This document shows positions 10,381 to 19,527 of a stretch of DNA of 64,000 nt, in pieces. The stretch is taken from positions 1-64,000 of the forward strand of contig NKIY01000017.1 of NCBI GenBank assembly GCA_002256345.1, written 5' to 3'. This stretch comes from Bradyrhizobiaceae bacterium PARB1 (lineage in GTDB: Bacteria; Pseudomonadota; Alphaproteobacteria; Rhizobiales; Xanthobacteraceae). The notes beneath the pieces were generated by a model. The model was given only the letters and a program-made list of their open reading frames with translations. It had not been told where the DNA came from and ran no database searches. Position 1 is the first letter of the stretch; each line of letters opens with the position of its first letter. A program made the translations under genes and the position numbers.

Positions 10381-10845
10381 ATGAACAAGAAGATCGTAGC
10401 CGCGACGCTGGGTGTTCTCAGCGCTACTCCGGCCGGCGCGCAGACGATCGAAATCGTCGCAAATGGATCGCCGAAGTCGGCGCCGGGATCGTCGCAGTAT
10501 TTCGGCGGCCATGCCGTCGTTACGCCATTGCTGGCACCGAACGAGACGACGAAGGCAAGTCTGGGCCTGGTGACTTTCTCTCCGGGGGCAAGAACCGCCT
10601 GGCACACGCATCCGGCCGGTCAGCTCCTGATTGTCTCGGCCGGGCAGGGTTGGTTGCAGCAGGAGGGGCAGGAGCGGCGCACGATCAATGCCGGCGATGT
10701 CGTTTGGATTCCGGCGGGAGTGAAGCATTGGCACGGCGCGACGGCAACGAGTCCGATGAGCCACTACGCCATGACCTATTTCGCCGGAGACAAGAATGTC
10801 GACTGGATGGAGCAGGTTGCCGACAAGCAATACGAGGCCCCGTGA
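10381..10845 (+). CDS. Exported cupin-domain protein
   Basis: A 154-residue protein with a short signal peptide (MNKKIVAATLGVLSATPAGA) and one cupin barrel. Cupin motif 1 is visible as WHTHPAGQLLIVSAGQG and motif 2 as AGDVVWIPAGVKHWHGA, giving a metal site of His residues plus Gln or Glu. Small cupins of this type often travel with CMD-family proteins and include the manganese hydroxynitrile-lyase-like group, but substrate and reaction are unknown. It follows the CMD-like gene closely and precedes paoABC by 243 bases, so it may share the LysR circuit. Confidence 0.85.
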   Translation: MNKKIVAATLGVLSATPAGAQTIEIVANGSPKSAPGSSQYFGGHAVVTPLLAPNETTKASLGLVTFSPGARTAWHTHPAGQLLIVSAGQGWLQQEGQERRTINAGDVVWIPAGVKHWHGATATSPMSHYAMTYFAGDKNVDWMEQVADKQYEAP

Positions 10846-11088
10846 CGGAGCGAAGACTCACTCATCCGTGATCGCGCGAGAGCGCTTCCGGAGTTTTCGC
10901 AGCGGCATTCGGTGAAACCGATCCGGCTGAATGTCGTTGAACAAATCTAATCGGGCGGAACAGCCCGTATCAATACCACCCGTCTCGAAATCGCAGGAAC
11001 ACCACACGGTGTGCGGGCTGCCGTAAGCACCCGGCCGGAACAACCTTCTAGCGCCTGCCAATCGATACTGCATATGGAGTGATGACGG

Positions 11089-11751
11089 ATGACAAATGCG
11101 GACCCGACCGATATCTCGCGACGCCATCTCTTGATCGTCGCGGGAGCCTCAGCAGCCATTGGGGCTAGCCCGTTTCGCGACGAGGCCACTGCGGCTCCTG
11201 CGGCAAAACAGGTCGCCCCCTCCATGCCTTCTCCCGTTCACACGGCGAAAGTCTCGCTGCAGATCAACGGATCGGTGCATGATCTGACGCTCGATACCCG
11301 GACAACGCTGCTCGATGCATTGCGCGAGCATCTTCATCTGACAGGTACGAAGAAGGGATGCGACCACGGCCAGTGCGGTGCCTGCACGGTGATGGTCGAT
11401 GGTCAGCGGATCAATTCCTGCCTGACCCTTGCGGTGATGCATGAGGGCGCCAAGGTCACGACGATCGAAGGTCTGGGCACGCCCGAAAACCTGCATCCGA
11501 TGCAGGCGGCGTTTGTCAGGCATGACGGCTATCAGTGCGGATATTGCACGCCGGGCCAGGTTTGCTCGGCTGTGGCCGTTCTGGACGAGATCAAGTCCGG
11601 CATTCCGAGCCATGTCACGGGTGATCTCAATGCCGAGCCGCAGGTGACCGCTCTGGAAATGCGCGAACGCATGAGCGGCAACATCTGTCGCTGTGGCGCC
11701 TATTCCAACATCGTCGATGCCATGACTGAAGTTGCCGGGAGCCGCGCATGA
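11089..11751 (+). CDS. paoA: Periplasmic aldehyde oxidoreductase, [2Fe-2S] subunit PaoA
   Basis: This 220-residue protein is the small iron-sulfur subunit of a xanthine-oxidase-family aldehyde oxidase. A Tat signal ([17 protein letters not shown]) is followed by a plant-type ferredoxin domain with [12 protein letters not shown] and a later SC, then the helical second domain with CGYCTPGQ and CRCGAY. Size and Tat signal match E. coli PaoA (YagT). It passes electrons from the molybdenum centre to FAD. The gene overlaps paoB by 4 bases (ATGA), so the subunits are translationally coupled. The Tat signal on this subunit probably carries the whole complex to the periplasm. Confidence 0.93.
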   Translation: MTNADPTDISRRHLLIVAGASAAIGASPFRDEATAAPAAKQVAPSMPSPVHTAKVSLQINGSVHDLTLDTRTTLLDALREHLHLTGTKKGCDHGQCGACTVMVDGQRINSCLTLAVMHEGAKVTTIEGLGTPENLHPMQAAFVRHDGYQCGYCTPGQVCSAVAVLDEIKSGIPSHVTGDLNAEPQVTALEMRERMSGNICRCGAYSNIVDAMTEVAGSRA

Positions 11752-12698
11752 AGCCCTTTACTTATGAGCGTGCCGCATCCCCGGCGGCAGCTGCCGCAGC
11801 AGGGGCGAAGAGCGACAACGCGAAATTCATCGCGGGCGGGACGAATCTGCTCGATCTGATGAAGCTGGAGATCGAAACACCGGCACATCTGATCGATGTG
11901 AACGGGCTGGCTTTCGACAAGATCGAGCCGGCCGCGGACGGAGGGCTCCGCATCGGCGCCATGGTTCGGAACACCGCATTGGCTGCCGATGCGCGTGTTC
12001 GCCGCGACTACGGCGTTCTGTCGCGGGCACTCCTCGCGGGAGCGTCGGGGCAGCTCCGGAACAAGGCCACCACCGCCGGCAATCTGTTGCAGCGGACACG
12101 CTGTCCGTATTTCTACGACACCAATATGGCGTGCAACAAACGCAAGCCCGGCTCCGGTTGCTCCGCGATCGGCGGCGTCACCCGGTCGCTTGCCGTGATC
12201 GGCGCCAGCGAGGCGTGCATTGCCACGCATCCGAGCGACATGGCGGTGGCCATGCGCGTCCTCGATGCCAAGGTCGAGACCGTGACGCCGGATGGTAACA
12301 CGCGGACGATACCGATCGCCGATTTCCATCGTCTGCCCGGCAACGCGCCCGAGCGCGAGACGGCGCTGGAGCAAGGCGAGTTGATCACTGCGGTAACACT
12401 GCCGAAGCCAGTTGGTGGCACGCATATTTATCGCAAGGTTCGTGATCGCGCGTCATACGCATTTGCGTTGGTGTCCGTCGCGGCGGTCGTCCAGCGCGAC
12501 GGCAGCGGAAGCGTGGCGCTCGGCGGCGTTGCCCACAAGCCGTGGCGGATCGAAGCGGCGGAACGCGAATTAGCGCGTGGCGCCAAACCGACGATGGATC
12601 GGTTGCTCGATGGCGCCAGGCCGACCCACGACAACAAATTCAAGCTGGCACTCGCGGAGCGCACACTGGCTGCCGTTCTCAACGAGGCGAAAGGCTGA
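11748..12698 (+). CDS. paoB: Periplasmic aldehyde oxidoreductase, FAD-binding subunit PaoB
   Basis: The 316-residue length matches E. coli PaoB (YagS). The N-terminal half is a FAD-binding PCMH fold ([26 protein letters not shown]), the C-terminal part the CO-dehydrogenase flavoprotein domain. Cysteines in [12 protein letters not shown]...SGC (about residues 119-138) match the extra [4Fe-4S] cluster insertion typical of PaoB and related hydroxybenzoyl-CoA-reductase-like flavoproteins. It has no signal peptide, as expected if it is exported bound to PaoA. Only three bases separate it from paoC. Confidence 0.93.
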   Translation: MKPFTYERAASPAAAAAAGAKSDNAKFIAGGTNLLDLMKLEIETPAHLIDVNGLAFDKIEPAADGGLRIGAMVRNTALAADARVRRDYGVLSRALLAGASGQLRNKATTAGNLLQRTRCPYFYDTNMACNKRKPGSGCSAIGGVTRSLAVIGASEACIATHPSDMAVAMRVLDAKVETVTPDGNTRTIPIADFHRLPGNAPERETALEQGELITAVTLPKPVGGTHIYRKVRDRASYAFALVSVAAVVQRDGSGSVALGGVAHKPWRIEAAERELARGAKPTMDRLLDGARPTHDNKFKLALAERTLAAVLNEAKG

Positions 12699-12701
12699 AC
12701 G

Positions 12702-14909
12702 ATGAAATTCGACACTCCCGCCACCACCAATCCGATCGATCAACTCAAGGTTATCGGTCACGCAACAGATCGTATCGACGGACCGCGCAAAACGACCGGC
12801 ACAGCCGTCTATGCCTATGAGCATCACGACATCGCGAACACGGCTTATGGCTATGTCGTCGGCTCCGCGATCGCCAAGGGACGGATCACCTCGATCGATC
12901 TCGCGCGGGCCAAGGCCGCTCCGGGTGTTCTGACGATCGTCACTGCTGAGACTGCCGGCAAACTCGGCAAGGGTGGACGGAATGCGGCCAAGCTGCTCGC
13001 CGGTCCTGAGATCGAACATTATCATCAGGCTGTCGCAGTCGTGGTCGCCGAGACCTTCGAGCAGGCGCGCGCTGCGGCGCAACTCGTGCGCATCGACTAT
13101 GCGCAGGAACAGGGGAGTTTCGATCTTGCCGCGAGCCGGGACAAGGCGGTCAAACCGAAGGCGAGCGGTGTCGGTGGCGAACCGGAGACAACGGTCGGAG
13201 ACTTTGCCGGTGCGTTCGCGCAGGCTCAGGTGCAGCTCGATGCCACCTATACGACTCCGGACCACGCCCATGCGATGATGGAGCCGCACGCCTCGATTGC
13301 TGCGTGGGAAGGCGACAAGCTGACGCTCTGGACCTCCAATCAGATGATCGCGTGGGGGGCCGGTGATGTGGCGACCACACTCGGTATCGACCGCAAGAAC
13401 GTTCGGTTGATATCGCCTTATGTCGGCGGCGGGTTTGGCGGCAAGCTTTTCCTGCGCTCCGATGCCGTTCTGGCTGCCCTCGGCGCCAAGGCTGCAAATC
13501 GTCCGGTCAAGCTGGCTCTGACGCGTCCGTTCATCTTCAACAACACCACCCATCGTCCGGCGACGATCCAGCGCATCCGTATCGGTGCGACGCGCGAAGG
13601 CAAGATCACCGCCATCGCTCATGAAAGTCTGTCGGGAAATCTGCCCGGTGGCGGACCGGAGACGGCCGTGCAGCAGACACGGCTTCTCTACGCGGGCGAA
13701 AACCGCATGACGGCGCTCCGCCTGTCCAGTCTCGATCTTCCTGAAGGCAATGCCATGCGCGCACCCGGCGAAGCGCCAGGCATGATGGCGCTCGAAATCG
13801 CCATCGACGAAATGGCCGAGCGCCTCCATCTCGATCCCATCGCATTCCGCAACATGAACGACACGCAGGTTGATCCGGAAAATCCGCAGCGGCCTTACTC
13901 GCAACGCCAGTTGATCGAATGCATGCGGATCGGTGCAGAGAAGTTCGGATGGGACCAGCGGCAGGGCGCACCAGCGTCACGCAGGGAAGGGGGCTGGCTC
14001 GTCGGCATGGGCGTTGCTGCCGCCTTCCGTAACAATCTCCTGATGAAATCCGGTGCGCGCGTGCGTCTGACCCGAGACGGACGGGTCGCGGTCGAAACCG
14101 ACATGACCGATATCGGCACCGGGACCTATACGATCATCGCGCAGACTGCCGCCGAGATGATGGGCCTTCCGCTGGACAGGATCGACGTCAGGCTGGGCGA
14201 CTCCTCGTTCCCGGTGTCGGCGGGCTCAGGCGGACAATGGGGCGCCAACAACTCCACGGCCGGTGTCTATGCCGCTTGCGTCAAGTTGCGGGAGGCTGTG
14301 GCGCAGAAACTCGGCTTCAATTCGGCCGACATCGCGTTTGCCGATGGGCAGGTCACGTCCGGCAATCGTGGAGCGCCGCTTGCACAGGCAGCGAGCGACG
14401 GGGAGATCGTGGCGGAAGATGCGATCGAATACGGCGATCTTGCCAAGACGCATCAGCAATCGACTTTCGGCGCACATTTTGTCGAGCTTGGCGTCGATAT
14501 CGCGACGGCGGAAATCCGCGTGCGCCGCATGCTGGCGGTTTGCGCAGCCGGCCGTATTCTCAATCCCAAGTCCGCACGTAGCCAGGTCATCGGTGCGATG
14601 ACCATGGGCGTTGGCGCTGCCTTGATGGAAGAACTGGCGGTGGACAAGCGTTTCGGCATGTTCGTCAATCACGACCTCGCCGGATACGAAGTTCCGGTGC
14701 ATGCCGACATCCCGCATCAGGAAGTCATCTTTCTCGACGAGACCGACCCGATGTCGTCGCCCATGAAAGCCAAGGGCGTCGGCGAGCTTGGCATTTGCGG
14801 CGTCGGCGCGGCGGTCGCGAACGCCATATACAATGCGACGGGCATCCGTGTTCGCGAATATCCGATCACGCTCGACAAGCTGATTGATCGTCTGCCAGCC
14901 GTCGGCTGA
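12702..14909 (+). CDS. paoC: Periplasmic aldehyde oxidoreductase, molybdenum cofactor subunit PaoC
   Basis: The 735-residue protein is close in length to E. coli PaoC. It has the aldehyde oxidase/xanthine dehydrogenase a/b-hammerhead domain (about residues 25-135) followed by the Moco-binding region, with GGGFGGK around residue 245 and the C-terminal GVGELGICG, whose Glu is the expected catalytic base. It oxidises aldehydes to acids, probably aromatic ones, which would detoxify or use lignin-type aldehydes. The maturation factor PaoD/XdhC is not in the window and must be supplied elsewhere. Confidence 0.93.
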   Translation: MKFDTPATTNPIDQLKVIGHATDRIDGPRKTTGTAVYAYEHHDIANTAYGYVVGSAIAKGRITSIDLARAKAAPGVLTIVTAETAGKLGKGGRNAAKLLAGPEIEHYHQAVAVVVAETFEQARAAAQLVRIDYAQEQGSFDLAASRDKAVKPKASGVGGEPETTVGDFAGAFAQAQVQLDATYTTPDHAHAMMEPHASIAAWEGDKLTLWTSNQMIAWGAGDVATTLGIDRKNVRLISPYVGGGFGGKLFLRSDAVLAALGAKAANRPVKLALTRPFIFNNTTHRPATIQRIRIGATREGKITAIAHESLSGNLPGGGPETAVQQTRLLYAGENRMTALRLSSLDLPEGNAMRAPGEAPGMMALEIAIDEMAERLHLDPIAFRNMNDTQVDPENPQRPYSQRQLIECMRIGAEKFGWDQRQGAPASRREGGWLVGMGVAAAFRNNLLMKSGARVRLTRDGRVAVETDMTDIGTGTYTIIAQTAAEMMGLPLDRIDVRLGDSSFPVSAGSGGQWGANNSTAGVYAACVKLREAVAQKLGFNSADIAFADGQVTSGNRGAPLAQAASDGEIVAEDAIEYGDLAKTHQQSTFGAHFVELGVDIATAEIRVRRMLAVCAAGRILNPKSARSQVIGAMTMGVGAALMEELAVDKRFGMFVNHDLAGYEVPVHADIPHQEVIFLDETDPMSSPMKAKGVGELGICGVGAAVANAIYNATGIRVREYPITLDKLIDRLPAVG

Positions 14910-14959
14910 CAGGCGTCGGGAAAACCCCGCGGGACGCTTCCGTCAACCCTCGGCGCCCA

Positions 14960-16150
14960 TCAGGCGGCCAGATGAAAATCCGAAATATGGACCCGGTTGC
15001 GGCCGTCAGACTTGGCGCGGTAGAGCGCTGCGTCCGCGCGGTTGAGCAGGGCCTGCAAGGTTTCCGGTTCGGATGAGCGGATGGCGACGCCGACACTGAC
15101 TGTGGCCTTGATCGTCCCAACGGGAGTTTGAAACGCCAGCCCTTCCAGCGTGACGCGAATCCGTTCGGCGACGGACGAAGCGGCTTTTGGGCTCGACGAT
15201 GGCAGCAGGATGCAAAATTCCTCGCCGCCCAGGCGTGCAGCGACATCATGGGCGCGGATGTTAGAGAAGATCACTTCGGCGAAGACGCGCAGCACGCGGT
15301 CGCCGGCGGCGTGGCCGAATTTGTCGTTGATCGCCTTGAAGTGATCGAGATCCATCAACAGGATCGCCGTGTTCTGCGGCATCTCCTGTGTCCGGTCGTG
15401 GAATAGCGCGCGGCGGTTGAGCAGGCCGGTCAGCGGGTCGGTCATCGCATCCGACTTGTGCCGGTTGGTGGTGCGGATCTGGTTGATGGTGAGCGACAGT
15501 GCGCCGATGCCGGTGAGGCCGACAATCACCATCAGCGAGTTGAATTCCTCGGCCCAGTTCGATGGACGCGCGGTCAGCACATATTGGCCATTGGCGAGCA
15601 GCACGTAACCGCATGCGGCAAAGGACAGTGCCGTGATGAGATAGAGCAGCGCATTGGTGATCATCAGCAGCGGCGCTTCCGAGCGCGCATTCCAGTATTG
15701 ATGCGCAGCAAGCGTCGTCAGCAGAGCGATCGCGAAATTGGCGGAAGCGGTGCCGATGCCGGTATAGCCGGTTGCGAAGGCCAAAGTCGTCGGCACCAGT
15801 CCGAGTACAGTCACTATGACCGTCAATGTCCAGCTCGACCGATGCGTGCAGAACTGGATAGTGCCGCGATAGATCAGGCTGAAGCCGAGGATCAGCAGAG
15901 TGAAGGAGACGAGTTGATAGGTCGGCTCGTAGCGTTCAATGCCGAGATAGAACAGTAGCGCCAGAACGGTCAGCGTCAGCCCGGTGGACCAGGTCAGCAG
16001 ATAGGTCTCGGACCGCGCAACGATCCAGGTCGCAAGCAACGTAAATGCAAGCGCAGTGCAGGACACGCCGATGGCAATGAAAAGAGAGAGCTGATCGAGA
16101 AACATGACACGAGGCAATGAAATGATCTGAGTTAGCGCGTGATACGCCAT
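14960..16150 (-). CDS. Membrane-anchored diguanylate cyclase (GGDEF)
   Basis: The N-terminal ~200 residues contain about six hydrophobic membrane segments. A GGDEF domain follows at about 225-390, with DPLTGLLNRRA at its start and the active-site motif GGEEF. An RxxD inhibitory site (RAHD) lies five residues before GGEEF, so an active enzyme with product inhibition by cyclic di-GMP is predicted. No EAL domain is present. Start is uncertain: ATG 16150 is used, but ATG 16105 (MFLDQLSLF) also fits and neither has a clear ribosome site. It is convergent with paoC and stands alone. Confidence 0.88.
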   Translation of the reverse strand: MAYHALTQIISLPRVMFLDQLSLFIAIGVSCTALAFTLLATWIVARSETYLLTWSTGLTLTVLALLFYLGIERYEPTYQLVSFTLLILGFSLIYRGTIQFCTHRSSWTLTVIVTVLGLVPTTLAFATGYTGIGTASANFAIALLTTLAAHQYWNARSEAPLLMITNALLYLITALSFAACGYVLLANGQYVLTARPSNWAEEFNSLMVIVGLTGIGALSLTINQIRTTNRHKSDAMTDPLTGLLNRRALFHDRTQEMPQNTAILLMDLDHFKAINDKFGHAAGDRVLRVFAEVIFSNIRAHDVAARLGGEEFCILLPSSSPKAASSVAERIRVTLEGLAFQTPVGTIKATVSVGVAIRSSEPETLQALLNRADAALYRAKSDGRNRVHISDFHLAA

Positions 16151-16433
16151 CAACTCTTAGCACCTGACTACCGCCGTGCCATTCGAATTCTATGGTGAGG
16201 AAATTGTTACGGTGATCGCCGACGCCTGGCTGTGAGGCGCCGCATGTCATTGAAATGTCTTCGAACATGGCGCTCACACGGCGTTCGACCGCGGGCCAAC
16301 TCGCAATTGTCGTCATCGCGGTAACCAACTCTAGAGACCCGTCAGCTATGACTTTGAGGGGGATCTCTCGGTGACCTCCGGGACAACAGCCGAGGTCGGG
16401 GCATTGCGCTCCGAGGAACAGGGCAGGGCGCAG

Positions 16434-17381
16434 ATGAATTTGGCAGCAGCCACGATCGCAGGCGGTGTCGGCACCATCTTTTTCGCCGCTGCATCGGTAT
16501 TTTATTATCAGCCGTCCTTCATCAAGCCGGAAAAGGTGATGGACGCGGTGCTGACCACCAATCAGTCCAAGGCCCGCACGGCGGTGTCGCGGCTGCTGCT
16601 CAATCCGTCGTCGGCGGAGTTCGACGGGCTGCGCTCGGTGGAGGCCGACGGCAAGAAATATGTCTGCGGCAGCGTGAGCGCCAAAGATCGCAGCGGCACC
16701 TATGCCGGGCATCGTGCCTTTGTCTACACCGTGGCCATCGACTTCGCCCGCATCGACGATGACGGAACCATCGCACAGCGGCACGATGCCTATCGCAGCT
16801 GCCCGGTGACCGAGGAAGAAGAGCGCGTCGCGCAGTTGCGGTTGTCTGGCTCACCGGGCGGAGCCGCTGCCGTGAAGGCTATGCAGAAGGCAATGCCCGG
16901 TGCCGGCACAAGTACGACCGTGCTTTCGAACCTCGCAGGCGGTTCGTCCAATGTGAGCACCGGCGGTGTCGGCGGCACCATGCAGCAGCAGTTGCAGCAT
17001 TTCTCCGGGCAGCAGACGGCGCCTTGGGTTGGGCAGGAGGGTGGTTCGTTCAAGGTGGCTTCGGCCAAGCCTGTGATCGGTGATGAGACCGAGTGGCGAC
17101 AGGACAAGCCGCCAGCGGCATGGCCGGCGTTTCCGCCGGAACACGAACTGTCCAAGTCCGGGCCGAAACTCAGCAATGCCGATGCGCTGGCATTGGCGGG
17201 GGACGTTGAGCAGCGCTGGGTGCAGCACAAGGCCGGCACGGCGAAGACGCGTCCGTCACTGGACGACATCCGCAACGCTGAGCGCGCCCTGCTGACGATC
17301 GACGCCAAGGGGCCCGACTTCCGGGCAGCATGGGCAGCGTTTGTTCGGCTGCGCGCGGTCGAGCGCGAAGCGACAACCTGA
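16434..17381 (+). CDS. Hypothetical membrane-anchored protein
   Basis: No family recognised. Starting at ATG 16434 gives 315 residues with one N-terminal transmembrane segment (NLAAATIAGGVGTIFFAAAS), then a conserved-looking region (about 30-130) containing VCGSV and FVYTVAIDF that resembles small domains in which two Cys flank a beta-sheet. Gly/Ser/Gln-rich linkers follow (about 150-210), then a helical C-terminus. A longer start at GTG 16371, preceded by GGGGG, would add 21 polar residues. It probably faces the periplasm on its single anchor. It is divergent from the cyclase gene. Confidence 0.6.
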   Translation: MNLAAATIAGGVGTIFFAAASVFYYQPSFIKPEKVMDAVLTTNQSKARTAVSRLLLNPSSAEFDGLRSVEADGKKYVCGSVSAKDRSGTYAGHRAFVYTVAIDFARIDDDGTIAQRHDAYRSCPVTEEEERVAQLRLSGSPGGAAAVKAMQKAMPGAGTSTTVLSNLAGGSSNVSTGGVGGTMQQQLQHFSGQQTAPWVGQEGGSFKVASAKPVIGDETEWRQDKPPAAWPAFPPEHELSKSGPKLSNADALALAGDVEQRWVQHKAGTAKTRPSLDDIRNAERALLTIDAKGPDFRAAWAAFVRLRAVEREATT

Positions 17382-17487
17382 CGACAGTTCGGTAGAAATC
17401 GCATTCCGAGTTATCGCATCGCTGTCGGTTCCGGAACAGGACGGGATATGGGGCGTTTTCCTTTCAATCAGGGAAAGGTGCGGTGTC

Positions 17488-17787
17488 ATGAAGAAAGTAT
17501 TGGCAATCACATCGGCGATTTTGCTGGCTGCGAGCTTCGTCACGACCGCTGCGTCGGCGAAGAAGGTCAAGCGTAGCCACCACGCGTATCACCAAAGTCA
17601 TTATTACGGTGGCGGCTATGGCTACCATCGGGGGCCGGCCTATGGCTCGTACGGCATGATGCGCGGGCGCGGGACACCGTATTACCCCGGCTATGGCGCA
17701 TCCATGCAGGGCAACAACGGCAATTCCGCCTTCGGTAACAATTCGCTCGGCCATATCGAAGGCGGCAATATCGGCGGCGGCAAATAG
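17488..17787 (+). CDS. Small secreted Gly/Tyr/His-rich protein
   Basis: A 99-residue protein from ATG 17488 (GGGAAAGGTG lies just upstream). A clear signal peptide (MKKVLAITSAILLAASFVTTAASA) precedes a low-complexity mature part rich in Gly, Tyr, His and Asn (HHAYHQSHYYGGGYGYH, then NSAFGNNSLGHIEGGNIGGG). No domain is recognised. Such small exported Gly-rich proteins are common in this bacterial group and are mostly uncharacterised. The frame is open further upstream, but the signal peptide decides the start. Confidence 0.7.
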   Translation: MKKVLAITSAILLAASFVTTAASAKKVKRSHHAYHQSHYYGGGYGYHRGPAYGSYGMMRGRGTPYYPGYGASMQGNNGNSAFGNNSLGHIEGGNIGGGK

Positions 17788-17812
17788 CGGCGGAAATGGT
17801 GGAGCGGCCGCC

Positions 17813-18253
17813 TCAGGCGTCCGCGTCTTCCTTGATCTCGTACCGGTCTCGAAACAGCAGGACGACGGCCTGCAAGCGGGCACGCCAGCCATCTACGTTC
17901 ACCGAGCCTGCAGCGGGTGTGACGCGCAACATGGCATTCCAGGGGCGCGAGCCGTAGACGGTGATCTCGAAGCCGCGACTTGGATATCCTTCGCTGGCCC
18001 TCAGCGCCTTGACGATGAGATCGGCGAGTTCGGTGCGGGTGACATCGCGCGTGCTCTCGATGGAGAGTTGTGGTTCGAGCGAAACCGGTGCCTTTTCTTC
18101 GGGAACGATGGGATCCAGCCCTTCGCCCGCGCCATCATCGGGGGCGGCGGGTTTGGGCGCGTCAAACGGTTTCGTGGCCACGCTGGCGCCCGGCCGTTTC
18201 ACCAGCCGATCGATCAGGCTGAGCAGCCCACGGTCGCGTTCGGTCTCGCTCAC
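17813..18253 (-). CDS. Hypothetical protein
   Basis: From the GTG at 18253 this is a 146-residue soluble protein with no recognised family. The N-terminal third is helical (LLSLIDRLVKR), the middle is Pro/Ala-rich and acidic, and the C-terminal half (about 65-146) looks like a small alpha/beta domain containing FEITVYGSRPWNAMLRV. No signal peptide is seen. Upstream in-frame codons to 18355 encode unlikely sequence, so the GTG is preferred although its ribosome site is weak. It is transcribed away from the ABC operon on the other strand. Confidence 0.55.
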   Translation of the reverse strand: MSETERDRGLLSLIDRLVKRPGASVATKPFDAPKPAAPDDGAGEGLDPIVPEEKAPVSLEPQLSIESTRDVTRTELADLIVKALRASEGYPSRGFEITVYGSRPWNAMLRVTPAAGSVNVDGWRARLQAVVLLFRDRYEIKEDADA

Positions 18254-18373
18254 GCTGAGTCTCTTTTTGTTCCAGCAGACGATCTGATCATCGGCAGCGG
18301 GGTATGTCGATAGGGAAGGCGTGCCGGGCGGCCTCTTCAGCACGGCCGTGCACAATTATGCTGCGGGTTAGCT

Positions 18374-18405
18374 TTGTCGCAAAAGTTTCATGGGCGGCCT
18401 ATAGT
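18374..18405 (+). promoter_or_regulatory. Candidate PHO box and -10 element for the GpdQ-ABC operon
   Basis: Two heptamers 11 bases apart, TTGTCGC (18374-18380) and GTTTCAT (18385-18391), separated by AAAA, agree with the PHO-box pattern CTGTCAT-N4-CTGTCAT at 9 of 14 positions. A TATAGT -10-like hexamer lies 8 bases further on (18400-18405), close to the spacing in PhoB-dependent promoters. The operon ends in a phosphodiesterase, which makes phosphate control reasonable. Identified by eye only. Confidence 0.4.
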
Positions 18406-18477
18406 GGGGCGGCACGCATTCCCTCACGCCTCAAGCTGCGCCGGCATCACGCCCGCGCCAGGATGGAGACGATCGCC

Positions 18478-19485
18478 GTGAAATCCACCCGCCTGTTGTT
18501 TGCCCTGTCCGCTCTGGCGCTTGCCGCCGTGGCGCAGCCGGCCCGCGCTGCCGACGTGATCTGCTACAACTGTCCGCCGGAATGGGCCGACTGGGCGTCG
18601 ATGATCAAGGCGGTCAAGGCCGACCTCAATATCGAGATGCCACACGACAACAAGAATTCCGGCCAGGCGCTGGCACAGATTCTGGCTGAGAAGGCAAATC
18701 CGGTTGGCGATATCGGCTATTTCGGCGTCACCTTTGGGATGAAGGCGAAGGCGCAGGATGCGCTCGAGCCCTACAAGCCCGCGGGCTGGGATCAGGTCGA
18801 TGCCGGCCTGAAGGATTCCGAGGGCTACTGGACCACGATCCATTCGGGCACGCTTGGCTTCTTCGTCAACAAGGATGCACTCGGCGGCAAGCCAGTGCCG
18901 AAGTGCTGGAAGGATCTCACCAAGCCCGACTACAAGGGCATGGTCGGTTATCTCGATCCGACCTCGGCCGCCGTCGGCTACGTCGGTGCCGTCGCCGCCA
19001 ATCTCGCACTCGGCGGCTCGGACACCAATTTCGATCCGGCCATCGCCTTCTTCAAGGAGCTGAAGAAGAACGACGCCATGGTGCCGAAGCAGACCTCCTA
19101 CGCCCGCGTCGTCTCCGGCGAGATGCCGATCCTGTTCGACTACGACTTCAACGCCTATCGCGCCAAGTATTCGGAGAAGGGCAATTTCGAATTCGTGATT
19201 CCCTGCGAGGGCACCGTGGTGTTCCCCTATGTCGTCGGCCTCGTGAAGAACGCGCCGCACAAGGACAAGGCCAAGCAGGTCATGGACTATCTGCTCTCGG
19301 ACAAGGGACAGGCGATCTGGACCAATGCGTATCTGCGTCCGGCCCGCAAGATCGATCTGCCGGAAGCGGTGAAGGCCAAGTTCCTGCCCGACAGCGAATA
19401 TGCCCGCGCCAGGAGCGTGGACTGGGGCAAGATGGAGCTGGCCCAGAAGGGCTTTAGCGACCGCTATCTCGCCGAAGTCCGTTGA
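18478..19485 (+). CDS. ABC transporter periplasmic solute-binding protein
   Basis: A 335-residue type-2 periplasmic binding protein of the iron/spermidine/putrescine-receptor superfamily. GTG 18478 is chosen because GGAG lies nine bases upstream and a signal peptide begins at once (ending VAQPARA-AD). The mature N-terminus carries an unusual Cys pair (CYNCPP). Two alpha/beta lobes follow, with GTLGFFVNKDALGG and a late helical region. It starts a five-gene operon whose last product is a GpdQ-like phosphodiesterase, so a phosphodiester or another organophosphate is the suggested ligand; this rests on context. Confidence 0.88.
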   Translation: MKSTRLLFALSALALAAVAQPARAADVICYNCPPEWADWASMIKAVKADLNIEMPHDNKNSGQALAQILAEKANPVGDIGYFGVTFGMKAKAQDALEPYKPAGWDQVDAGLKDSEGYWTTIHSGTLGFFVNKDALGGKPVPKCWKDLTKPDYKGMVGYLDPTSAAVGYVGAVAANLALGGSDTNFDPAIAFFKELKKNDAMVPKQTSYARVVSGEMPILFDYDFNAYRAKYSEKGNFEFVIPCEGTVVFPYVVGLVKNAPHKDKAKQVMDYLLSDKGQAIWTNAYLRPARKIDLPEAVKAKFLPDSEYARARSVDWGKMELAQKGFSDRYLAEVR

Positions 19486-19527
19486 TGCACAATGGTGCCC
19501 CTGAACAGGGGCACCACCTTACACCCG

